From Lachnospiraceae bacterium (GTDB taxonomy: Bacteria > Bacillota > Clostridia > Lachnospirales > Lachnospiraceae), in NCBI GenBank assembly GCA_016290905.1, contig JAEEVO010000021.1, positions 1-37,113 of the forward strand: 37,113 bases of DNA. Reading direction: 5' to 3'. A program made the position numbers and the translations under genes. Of this stretch, positions 1 through 6,569 are shown one piece after another; the stretch's first letter is position 1; the number at the start of each line of letters is the position of its first letter. Below the pieces are notes generated by a model. It ran no database searches. It had not been told where the DNA came from and saw nothing but the letters and a program-made list of their open reading frames with translations.

Positions 1-74
1 ACCTATCTGCGACCGCTTGTTTCTGAAAAACTAAGCCAAACATTGCGTTAAATATGAGTTTATATTTGTTTCTT

Positions 75-136
75 TGTCATCCTGAGGAACATCGTGACGA
101 AGGATCTTAAGATTCTTCGCTTCGCTCAGAATGACA
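75..136. repeat. Dispersed palindromic repeat, copy 1 (full length)
   Basis: An inverted repeat starts TGTCATCCTGAG and ends CTCAGAATGACA, with AAGGATCTT/AAGATTCTT-like arms at the centre. It can fold into a long imperfect hairpin. It lies 25 bases beyond the rpsL stop codon and is the first hairpin an rpsL transcript meets, but no T-run follows, so a terminator role is only possible. Related copies are at 13449, 20251, 25830, 33171 and 35354, all between genes. Confidence 0.85.
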
Positions 137-160
137 CCGGATAACCGGAATCAGATTTCT

Positions 161-577
161 TTATTTCTTCTTAGGTCTCTTAGCGCCGTACTTGGAACGA
201 GCCTGCATACGCTTTGCTACGCCTGCTGTATCAAGAGTTCCGCGGATGATATGGTATCTGGTACCGGGAAGATCCTTAACACGGCCTCCACGTACAAGAA
301 CAACACTATGCTCCTGAAGGTTATGTCCTTCACCGGGGATATAGCTTGTTACTTCCATACCGTTTGAAAGACGAACTCTGGCAATCTTACGAAGAGCTGA
401 GTTAGGCTTCTTAGGTGTAGTAGTCTTAACTGCTGTACATACGCCACGCTTCTGGGGTGAAGACATATCAAATGACTTCTTATTTAATGAGTTGAAGCTT
501 ACCTGAAGTGCGGGAGCAGTTGACTTTTTCTCAACAGTCTGTCTGCCTTTCCTAACTAACTGATTAAATGTAGGCAT
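161..577 (-). CDS. rpsL: 30S ribosomal protein S12
   Basis: This is the small-subunit protein S12, which helps form the decoding centre and controls translational accuracy. The 138 residues match the Firmicutes form, which has a 13-14 residue insertion near residues 27-39 compared with E. coli. The core [12 protein letters not shown] (53-64), [10 protein letters not shown] (82-91) and [10 protein letters not shown] (96-105) are intact. Lys56 and Lys101, whose changes give streptomycin resistance, are wild type. The ATG at 577 has a GGAGGA site about 6 bases upstream. The gene has its own perfect promoter about 115 bases upstream. In most Firmicutes rpsG and fusA follow directly. Here the 160 bases after the gene hold only a repeat, and the window edge hides what comes next. 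The identification is certain. Confidence 0.99.
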   Translation of the reverse strand: MPTFNQLVRKGRQTVEKKSTAPALQVSFNSLNKKSFDMSSPQKRGVCTAVKTTTPKKPNSALRKIARVRLSNGMEVTSYIPGEGHNLQEHSVVLVRGGRVKDLPGTRYHIIRGTLDTAGVAKRMQARSKYGAKRPKKK

Positions 578-610
578 TAATTTTTCCTCCTTTTACGAAT
601 TTTAAGTAGC

Positions 611-630
611 TGCCGGTGATAGTACCGGCA
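611..630 (-). promoter_or_regulatory. Hairpin in the rpsL leader
   Basis: A perfect 7-bp stem (TGCCGGT/ACCGGCA) with a 6-base loop sits in the approximately 110-base untranslated leader of rpsL, just ahead of the ribosome site. No T-run follows, so it is not a terminator. It could be a regulatory or stabilising leader structure. Autoregulation by a ribosomal protein is only a guess, since I do not recognise a described leader motif. Confidence 0.45.
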
Positions 631-693
631 AATTCGCGGTCGCATGCACTTTCGGGCACTAAAATAAAGCCGCAAAAAGTGCGTACAAGGTGC

Positions 694-722
694 ATTATAC
701 AAAGATTTTTTCGGGATGTCAA
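694..722 (-). promoter_or_regulatory. Consensus SigA promoter of rpsL
   Basis: On the minus strand the sequence reads TTGACA, a 17-base spacer, then TATAAT, a 12/12 match to the housekeeping consensus. Transcription should start near 687, giving a leader of about 110 bases before rpsL. This fits strong constitutive expression of a ribosomal protein gene. Confidence 0.92.
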
Positions 723-753
723 GTGTTTTTTGGATTTTTTATTGAGGGGGACA

Positions 754-3279
754 TCAAGCGGTTACGATCGCATTTGCGGCCTGGAGGCCGAATTTCTCTA
801 CTGCGTTCTCGCGCATCTTGTACTTCAATATCTTGCCGGCGGCATTCATCGGGAAGGAATCGACAAAATCAACATATCTCGGGATCTTGTGCTTTGCCAT
901 GTTCTTCCTTACGTAATCCTTGAGCTCGTCCGCCGTCATGGTCTCGCCTTCTTTTAAGATGACGCATGCCATGATCTCCTCGCCGTAATCACGGTCCGGA
1001 ACTCCGATTACCTGAACGTCGTCTACCTTCGGATGTGTATAGATGAACTCTTCTATTTCCTTGGGATATATGTTTTCGCCGCCGCGGATGATCATATCCT
1101 TGATACGGCCTGTGATCTTGAAGTTTCCTTCGGGAGTACGCCTTGCAAGGTCTCCTGTGTGCAGCCAGCCGTTCTCGTCGATGGCTGCCGCGGTAGCCTC
1201 GGGCATCTTGTAGTATCCCTTCATTATATTATAGCCGCGCGCTACGAACTCGCCGTCCACGTTGTCGGGGAGATCTGCGCCGGTCTCGGGATCTACGATC
1301 TTGCATTCCACGCCGTAGAAGGGTCCGCCCACGGTATTAACCCTCACCTCAAGCGAGTCTGTGGTCTTTGACATTGTACATCCCGGCGAAGCCTCAGTCT
1401 GACCGTATACTATGACGATCTCGGTCATGTTCATCTTATCAACAACCTCCTGCATAACCTTAATGGGACAGGGGCTGCCGGCCATGATACCGGTTCTCAT
1501 ATGTGAGAAGTCGGTCTTGTCAAAGTTTTCATGTCCGAGCATAGCAATGAACATGGTAGGTACGCCGTGGAAGGCAGTTATTTTTTCCCTGTTGATACAG
1601 TCAAGACCTTTTCTTGGCGAGAATGCCGTGATCGGGCACATGGTGGTGCCGTGTGTCATGGATGCGGTCATGGCGAGTACCATACCGAAGCAGTGGAACA
1701 TGGGTACCTGGATCATCATTCTGTCGGCAGTTGATAAGTCCATACCGTCGCCGATGGTCTTGCCGTTATTTACAACATTGTAATGTGTAAGCATTACACC
1801 CTTGGGGAATCCTGTGGTTCCCGAAGTGTACTGCATGTTGCAGACATCGTTCTTATTGATGAATTTACGTCTGAATTCAACTTCTTTCTGTGAAACAGTA
1901 TCCGAAAGGGAGATCGCCTCGTCCCAGGTGTAGCAGCCGGGATGCTTTGCACCGGCTACAACAACGTTCTTAAGAACCGGAAGGCGTTCTGCCGAAAGAT
2001 GTCCGGGCTGGCAGTCCTTTAACTCGGGACAGAGCTCATTTATTATCCCGACATAGTCGATATCTTTGTAGTTTTCGATCATTACCAGTGTCTGGGTGTC
2101 AGACTGGCGGAGCAGATACTCTATCTCATGTACACGGTATGCCGTATTTACGGTAACGAGCACGGCTCCGATCTTTGTGGTTGCCCAGAAGGTGATATAC
2201 CATTGGGGAACATTGGTCGCCCAGATGGCTACGTGGTCGCCCCGCCTTACTCCCATTGCGATAAGGCTTCGTGCGAATGTGTCTACATCATTTCTGAATT
2301 CTATGTATGTTCTTGTATAATCAAGCTCGGTATAGCGGAACGCATACTGATCGGGGAACTCCTTGCACATCCTGTCAAGAACGTCCGGGAAGGTGTAGTC
2401 TATGAGCTGTTCCTTGGGCCATACATACTTTCCTGTATGTGTCTTGTTGTCCTGAAGCTTGTCGTCGCGTTCGGCACGGTATTCTGCCATGTAATTTGCA
2501 AAATGAGGGAATGCGATGCCGGCATTCTGTAATTCTCTGTCCCAGCGCTTAACCCATTCGAGTGAAACATAGCCCGAATATCCTATTTCTGCGAGCGAAG
2601 CGAATATGCTCTTTAACGGCATGTCGCCCTGTCCCATAAGCTTATACTTGGGCTTTCCGTTTACCATTATGCTGTCCTTTACATGGACATGTTTGATATA
2701 TGCGCCGATATTCTTTACGGTCTCTTCGGGTGATTCCTCCATGTATCTGTACGGATGATGGATGTCCCAGAGAACCGCAACCCTGTCGCTTCCCGTATTT
2801 TCGATAAGTCTCTTCATACGGAGGGTATCGCTGTATACGCCGTTTGTCTCGACAAGGAGCGTGATCCCTTCATATTTGGAGGCGATGGCCGCAAGTTCCT
2901 TTAAGACAGATACAACATACTCATCGTCGGCGTCCGATACGGGCTCGGGCTCCTTATCGGCAAGAAGTCTGATATAGGGTGTCTTTAATTTATCAGCGAG
3001 TTCTATGTAATCCGATACTTCGCTTATGCATAAATCGTGATCTTCCTTTTCTTTTAGGCAGCATCCTGTATCAAGGCACGGAATCTCGAGTCGTAGCTCG
3101 GATAATTTCTTCTTGGTAGCCTCGATCCTTTTTGGACCAAACTCAGGTGTCTTTACCACGGAGATCTCGTCTCCGATACCGCGCATCTCTATTCCGTCAA
3201 AGCCTAAATCTTTTGCCATGGAATAGATGTCTACCCAACTAAAGTCGGGCGTAGCAATTGTTGAGAAACTGATTTTCAC
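754..3279 (-). CDS. TIM-barrel isomerase-like domain fused to an AMP-forming acyl-CoA ligase
   Basis: Residues 1-265 resemble the xylose-isomerase-like TIM barrels (AP endonuclease family 2: sugar-phosphate isomerases, hydroxypyruvate isomerase, inosose dehydratase). Candidate metal ligands are Glu144, Asp172, His197/His199 and Glu241. After a short linker, residues 290-841 form a complete adenylate-forming acyl-CoA synthetase with TSGTTGFPKG (about 483), YGQTEASPG (about 624), GWLHTGDLA (about 702), GRIKDMIIRGGENIYP (about 722) and the C-terminal catalytic-lysine motif AAGKILK (about 815). All catalytic signatures are present in that half, so it should activate a carboxylic acid through an acyl-AMP; the substrate is unknown. 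The start is GTG at 3279 with GAAAGGA upstream. The gene begins 29 bases after the pheA stop, so the two are probably cotranscribed. One continuous frame covers both domains. A fusion is what I see; the joint function is unknown. Confidence 0.93.
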   Translation of the reverse strand: MKISFSTIATPDFSWVDIYSMAKDLGFDGIEMRGIGDEISVVKTPEFGPKRIEATKKKLSELRLEIPCLDTGCCLKEKEDHDLCISEVSDYIELADKLKTPYIRLLADKEPEPVSDADDEYVVSVLKELAAIASKYEGITLLVETNGVYSDTLRMKRLIENTGSDRVAVLWDIHHPYRYMEESPEETVKNIGAYIKHVHVKDSIMVNGKPKYKLMGQGDMPLKSIFASLAEIGYSGYVSLEWVKRWDRELQNAGIAFPHFANYMAEYRAERDDKLQDNKTHTGKYVWPKEQLIDYTFPDVLDRMCKEFPDQYAFRYTELDYTRTYIEFRNDVDTFARSLIAMGVRRGDHVAIWATNVPQWYITFWATTKIGAVLVTVNTAYRVHEIEYLLRQSDTQTLVMIENYKDIDYVGIINELCPELKDCQPGHLSAERLPVLKNVVVAGAKHPGCYTWDEAISLSDTVSQKEVEFRRKFINKNDVCNMQYTSGTTGFPKGVMLTHYNVVNNGKTIGDGMDLSTADRMMIQVPMFHCFGMVLAMTASMTHGTTMCPITAFSPRKGLDCINREKITAFHGVPTMFIAMLGHENFDKTDFSHMRTGIMAGSPCPIKVMQEVVDKMNMTEIVIVYGQTEASPGCTMSKTTDSLEVRVNTVGGPFYGVECKIVDPETGADLPDNVDGEFVARGYNIMKGYYKMPEATAAAIDENGWLHTGDLARRTPEGNFKITGRIKDMIIRGGENIYPKEIEEFIYTHPKVDDVQVIGVPDRDYGEEIMACVILKEGETMTADELKDYVRKNMAKHKIPRYVDFVDSFPMNAAGKILKYKMRENAVEKFGLQAANAIVTA

Positions 3280-3308
3280 GATTTTTGTCCTTTCTTATGT
3301 GTATTGTG

Positions 3309-4439
3309 TTAAATAGCTTCGCTGTAGCTTCCGAGATATATGAAACTGTCGCATACTTCATCGAGCTCGTTGATAAGCTGTGTGAGCTTTGGCGAATATG
3401 CCGGAATGTCTATGTCAAAGTAAAACATAAACTCAAATTCCTTGTTGGGCAGCGGACGACTCTCAAGCTTTAGCAGGTTGATGCCGAGCATATGGAACTT
3501 TGAAAGCACCTTATACAAAGAACCGTATTCGTGGGGAAGTATGAGCATAAGGCTCGTACGGTCCGCGCCGGGATAAATCTCAAGGTTTTTCGATATGCAG
3601 ATGAAACGTGTGTAATTGTTATCACGGTTCTGTACCGAAGCAGCAAGCGACTTTAATCCGTAATACTTAATGCAGAGTTCTGATGCAAGTGCCGCAACAT
3701 CGTTCCTGTCGGACTCCGCTACCATCTTGGCTGCCTTTGCCGTATTTTCAAACGGGATGATCTTTACGTTCGGAAGTGTAGCTAAAAACTCCGAGCACTG
3801 GCTTATCGCCTGCTCATGTGAATATATCTCCCTGATGTCCTTAAGCTCCGTACCCGGCTTTGCGAGGAGGTCATGAACGATTTTTAATCTCATACTCCTT
3901 ATTATATAGAAGTTATGTTTCATCATGAGATCGTAAACCGGATTGACCGTACCGGCGTAGCTGTTTTCTACCGGTATTACGCCGTATTTGCAAAGGCCCT
4001 TTTCTATAGCCGAGAAAACCGCTTCAAAGCTGTTGAAAAACAGGATGTTTGCATTTTTAAACAATCGGTCACAGGCTATCTGCGAATTTGCTCCCTCGGT
4101 TCCCTGACAGGCGACCGTCGTAAAATCGGGGAATACCTTTGCAGTGTTATCCAGAGCCTTAAGTACCCTGCCCGAGACATCACTTTGTGCCGTATCTGCT
4201 CCGGTCCTGCTCATCTCGTTCATTAGATTGAATATGACCGGTATGTAATCCCTTATCGTTTCGGGATATTTTGCGGCCTCTTCTATAGCCTTGCGCCTGC
4301 GCTGCCTCAGTTCCTCTATCGGAAATTTCTTTTCTCCGATATTGCTTAAGTCCTCGGTCAGTGCCACTCTTTCGGACATAAGCCGGATGATCTCGTCATC
4401 TATGCCGTCTATCCTGTTGTTTAATTCCGCTGAGTCCAT
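3309..4439 (-). CDS. pheA: Bifunctional chorismate mutase / prephenate dehydratase (P-protein)
   Basis: The protein converts chorismate to prephenate and then to phenylpyruvate, committing carbon to phenylalanine. An AroQ-type helical chorismate mutase covers residues 1-85. The dehydratase domain (about 105-280) shows CQGTEGANSQ (111-120), IPVENSYAGTV (155-165), HEQAISQC (208-215) and NYTRF (275-279) with its essential Thr277. A C-terminal ACT domain (295-370) carries ESRPL (326-330), the phenylalanine-binding motif for feedback control. I place the start at the ATG at 4439, preceded by GAGGT. The frame stays open upstream to 4526, but that part reads back to the edge of a MITE-like repeat. 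The length of 376 residues is normal. The fusion gene follows 29 bases downstream. No T-box or obvious promoter is seen upstream. Confidence 0.95.
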   Translation of the reverse strand: MDSAELNNRIDGIDDEIIRLMSERVALTEDLSNIGEKKFPIEELRQRRRKAIEEAAKYPETIRDYIPVIFNLMNEMSRTGADTAQSDVSGRVLKALDNTAKVFPDFTTVACQGTEGANSQIACDRLFKNANILFFNSFEAVFSAIEKGLCKYGVIPVENSYAGTVNPVYDLMMKHNFYIIRSMRLKIVHDLLAKPGTELKDIREIYSHEQAISQCSEFLATLPNVKIIPFENTAKAAKMVAESDRNDVAALASELCIKYYGLKSLAASVQNRDNNYTRFICISKNLEIYPGADRTSLMLILPHEYGSLYKVLSKFHMLGINLLKLESRPLPNKEFEFMFYFDIDIPAYSPKLTQLINELDEVCDSFIYLGSYSEAI

Positions 4440-4467
4440 TTTTTTACCTCGTGTTTTGTACGGGTTG

Positions 4468-4487
4468 AAAACCGCCCCCATTGTTAC
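4468..4487. repeat. Short conserved motif shared with 14878-14897
   Basis: This 20-base stretch matches 14878-14897 at 18 of 20 positions. Read on the minus strand it contains ACAATGGGGGCGGTTTT. From memory, a similar ACAATGGGGACGGTT string recurs between genes in many Firmicutes, often near IS200-like REP-associated transposases. No transposase is present here. Confidence 0.5.
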
Positions 4488-4493
4488 TTGATA

Positions 4494-4650
4494 AGCCTTC
4501 CCCTTGAGGGGAAGGTGACCGAACAAAGTGAGGTCGGATGAGGTGTTGCAACAACTTCACCTCATCAGTCAGCTGCGCTGACAGCTTCACTTCGCCAGTG
4601 AGGCATCTCAACCACTTCGTGGTAGAGATAATCCCCTCAAGGGGAAGCCT
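4494..4650. repeat. MITE-like element with terminal inverted repeats
   Basis: The ends are inverted copies of TTCCCCTTGAGGGGA (4498-4512 and 4632-4646). Between them are several perfect hairpins: GATGAGGTG/CACCTCATC, GTCAGC/GCTGAC, and ATCTC-CCAC/GTGG-AGAGAT. It has no coding capacity. It separates the terminator at 4655-4690 from pheA and may have been inserted there. Elements with this GGGGAAG end are widespread between genes in Clostridia, as far as I recall. Confidence 0.8.
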
Positions 4651-4654
4651 GTGT

Positions 4655-4690
4655 TAAAAAAAATGCGGCACAGGTCAATCTGTGCCGCAT
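4655..4690 (-). terminator. Strong intrinsic terminator of the short orphan transcript
   Basis: A perfect 11-bp GC-rich stem (ATGCGGCACAG paired with its complement, 6-base loop) is followed on the minus strand by eight T residues. It ends transcripts coming from the promoter at 4847-4875, and also any read-through from the nucleotidase gene. Confidence 0.93.
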
Positions 4691-4719
4691 CCTAAAATCG
4701 TATTAAACAATCTTATGCA

Positions 4720-4803
4720 TCACAAACCGACCTTACTCTCATCGCTAAAGAGTAAAGCTAAAGATAATAAAAATAGGTTTGCAAAGCCGTATAAACTGTT
4801 CAT
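4720..4803 (-). CDS. Possible 27-residue hydrophobic peptide
   Basis: A 27-codon ORF lies inside a short transcription unit bounded by a perfect promoter and a strong terminator. It begins MNSLYGFANLFLLSLALLF and ends with a charged tail, DESKVGL. GGAG stands 6 bases before the ATG, a good ribosome site. An overlapping two-codon frame, ATG AAA TGA, sits just upstream. The single hydrophobic stretch with a polar tail recalls small membrane peptides, including type I toxins of the TxpA/BsrG or holin-like kind, but the likeness is only general and I see no clear antisense RNA promoter. Two hairpins (CTTTACTCT/AGAGTAAGG and GCAAACC/GGTTTGT) overlap the ORF, so the unit may instead be a structured RNA, or a relic leader of pheA cut off by the MITE-like element. 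The transcript is well supported; translation is uncertain. Confidence 0.5.
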   Translation of the reverse strand: MNSLYGFANLFLLSLALLFSDESKVGL

Positions 4804-4846
4804 TTCATACTCCGTACAATTATCCTGATCAATCGCAACAAAACGT

Positions 4847-4875
4847 ATTATAATTACATATGGTCATTTTGTCAA
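4847..4875 (-). promoter_or_regulatory. Perfect SigA promoter of the orphan short transcript
   Basis: The minus strand reads TTGACA, 17 bases, TATAAT, a full consensus match. It lies 18 bases past the nucleotidase stop codon. The predicted RNA runs from about 4840 to 4655, roughly 185 bases. Confidence 0.9.
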
Positions 4876-4892
4876 CAAAAATTTTCAAAACA

Positions 4893-6545
4893 TTATTTTA
4901 TCGTTATCCTGCCCCGGGGTGCGGCGTACTCCTGACCTATGTTTCCATTAAGGGCAACGTTTATATACTCGGTCAGCGCCTCGTTCAATATGATGCCGGT
5001 ATCAAACTGAGCGGAAGCTTTTTTAAAGATATAATAGGTATCTCCGCCGCTTGCGCAGAAGTCATTAGTCACTACAGCGTATACATCGGACTTATTAAAG
5101 GGTTTGCCGTTTATGCTCTCGATGGTGACTCTTCTTATCTTTTTAGGCGCAAAATAAGATGAATCGGGATACTGTTCGCCCTTCTTATAGCTCTTTTTGG
5201 TGTTTACGGTGTACTTTATACCTGAAGCCTGGGGGAATCCGCCGTTTTCATCGGGCGTACAGTAAGTTGATGCTTCAAGAGCCTCAAGTAACTCCGAGCC
5301 CCTTACATACACTACCGAAACCGTGCTGATGTAAGGGAACGATGTCTTTATATCATTCATCGTTATATCGCCGGGTTCTATGGATGCACGGATGCTTCCC
5401 CCGTTTACCAAAGCGATGACATGTTCGTTGTCCACAAGCAGTCCGTCAGCATTTTTTGTAACTTCCCAGATCATGGCGTCCGTTATAAGGTCGCCTAAGT
5501 TCGTCTCTTCGGTCCTGTTTCCGGGAGTCCTTTCACCGTTGAGTTTTACCTCGGATGATGCAAAAACTTCTCCGTATTTCCTGTCAACCTTTTTGATTAT
5601 CTTTTTAGCCTTCTTTGCAGCATATGCATCGGGGGTAAGGAGCTCTTTTGCCTTTTCCATAGGAATGAGCATCTTGATGACAATCTGCTTTGAAGCATTG
5701 TCAATGACGACTGCTCCGAAGTTTTCAAACTTTTGGCCTGTCGACTGTATCGGTTCTCCGTTAGAACCCTCGGTCATGACGGAATGCGAGTTGCCGTCAA
5801 GGATGATGTCTATGCCCGTCGTATTATTGTATACATCAATGGAAGTGTTGGGGATAACCTTATCCTCTATGCCAAGATGCGCAAGACATACCACGATATC
5901 CGACTCTTCTTTTAAAGCATCAACCTGATCCTGTGCTATTTTATAAAGTTCCTCGCCCCGTGCGATCTTCAAGCCTTTAAGCTTTGATGGATGCGCTTTG
6001 GTCATGGCTTCCGGAGTATCCAGCCCGAAAAACCCTATCTTCAGTCCCGACTCGCCCGTCCATACGGTTTTTTCTTCAAAAACCGACTTGCCCTTGGAAT
6101 TAAGGACATTTGCACATACAACTTTAATCCCGGATTTATCGAGTTTTTTCCTAAGTGCCTTGTATCCGAAATCAAACTCATGATTGCCTATGGTCACGAT
6201 ATCATAAGCCGCAGCTTTCATCATGGTTACGGCTGATTTTCCGCCGTCGAAGGAAACATATATGGATCCCAGGCTGTAATCGCCACTGTCTACGGTAATG
6301 ACCTCGGCGCCCTTTGCCTCGAGTAGTGTCCTTGCGGCTTTTACATATGCATATCCTTCTATTTCTCCGTGGGTATCGTTCGTATGCAGGATGACTGTTT
6401 TCCCGCTAAAGTCCATGTTTAAGAACTCGGCTATCAAGTCCTGTGATTCCGTCCCTGCCGTTTCAGCCGCTTTTGTCTCTTTTCCCGGTAACGCAAGAAT
6501 AACAGCCAATATTACCGCACATATCAAAAATATATACTTTTTCAT
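4893..6545 (-). CDS. Secreted 5'-nucleotidase / 2',3'-cyclic phosphodiesterase family protein
   Basis: This is a UshA-like enzyme that probably removes phosphate from nucleotides outside the membrane. Residues 1-27 are a signal peptide (hydrophobic stretch IFLICAVILAVILALP, then charged residues and AA). The metallophosphatase domain has the metal motifs HTNDTHG (Asp57, His59), DSGDY (Asp89), GNHEFDFG (Asn121, His122) and CLAHLG (His223). The last motif, normally GHSH or GHSQ, reads GNSHS (251-255), so the first His is Asn. The C-terminal nucleotidase domain (about 340-550) has NLGDLITDAM, NGGSIRA and a GGDTYYIF substrate-pocket segment. There is no sortase signal. The start has GGAAGAG 6 bases upstream and lies 24 bases after the AAA+ gene, so it is the last gene of that operon. 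Confidence 0.92.
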   Translation of the reverse strand: MKKYIFLICAVILAVILALPGKETKAAETAGTESQDLIAEFLNMDFSGKTVILHTNDTHGEIEGYAYVKAARTLLEAKGAEVITVDSGDYSLGSIYVSFDGGKSAVTMMKAAAYDIVTIGNHEFDFGYKALRKKLDKSGIKVVCANVLNSKGKSVFEEKTVWTGESGLKIGFFGLDTPEAMTKAHPSKLKGLKIARGEELYKIAQDQVDALKEESDIVVCLAHLGIEDKVIPNTSIDVYNNTTGIDIILDGNSHSVMTEGSNGEPIQSTGQKFENFGAVVIDNASKQIVIKMLIPMEKAKELLTPDAYAAKKAKKIIKKVDRKYGEVFASSEVKLNGERTPGNRTEETNLGDLITDAMIWEVTKNADGLLVDNEHVIALVNGGSIRASIEPGDITMNDIKTSFPYISTVSVVYVRGSELLEALEASTYCTPDENGGFPQASGIKYTVNTKKSYKKGEQYPDSSYFAPKKIRRVTIESINGKPFNKSDVYAVVTNDFCASGGDTYYIFKKASAQFDTGIILNEALTEYINVALNGNIGQEYAAPRGRITIK

Positions 6546-6569
6546 AAAACTCTTCCGATAATCTTTCTA

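Noticed and set aside
131-367. Plus-strand frame opposite rpsL
   Set aside because: It is an antisense shadow of rpsL, starting inside the palindromic repeat, with no ribosome site.
4440-4526. N-terminal extension of pheA by 29 residues
   Set aside because: It has no ribosome site, runs back to the edge of the MITE-like element, and the ATG at 4439 gives a standard P-protein with GAGGT upstream.
4655-4840. 6S RNA, SRP RNA or tmRNA in the orphan transcript
   Set aside because: No SRP GGAAG core, no tmRNA tRNA-like ends, and the 5' and 3' ends do not pair to give the long closing stem of 6S RNA.
4655-4875. T-box or amino-acid attenuator controlling pheA
   Set aside because: No T-box sequence (GGGTGGNACCGCG type) is present, the peptide has only three scattered Phe codons, and I find no antiterminator partner for the terminator stem. 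A relic leader cannot be excluded.
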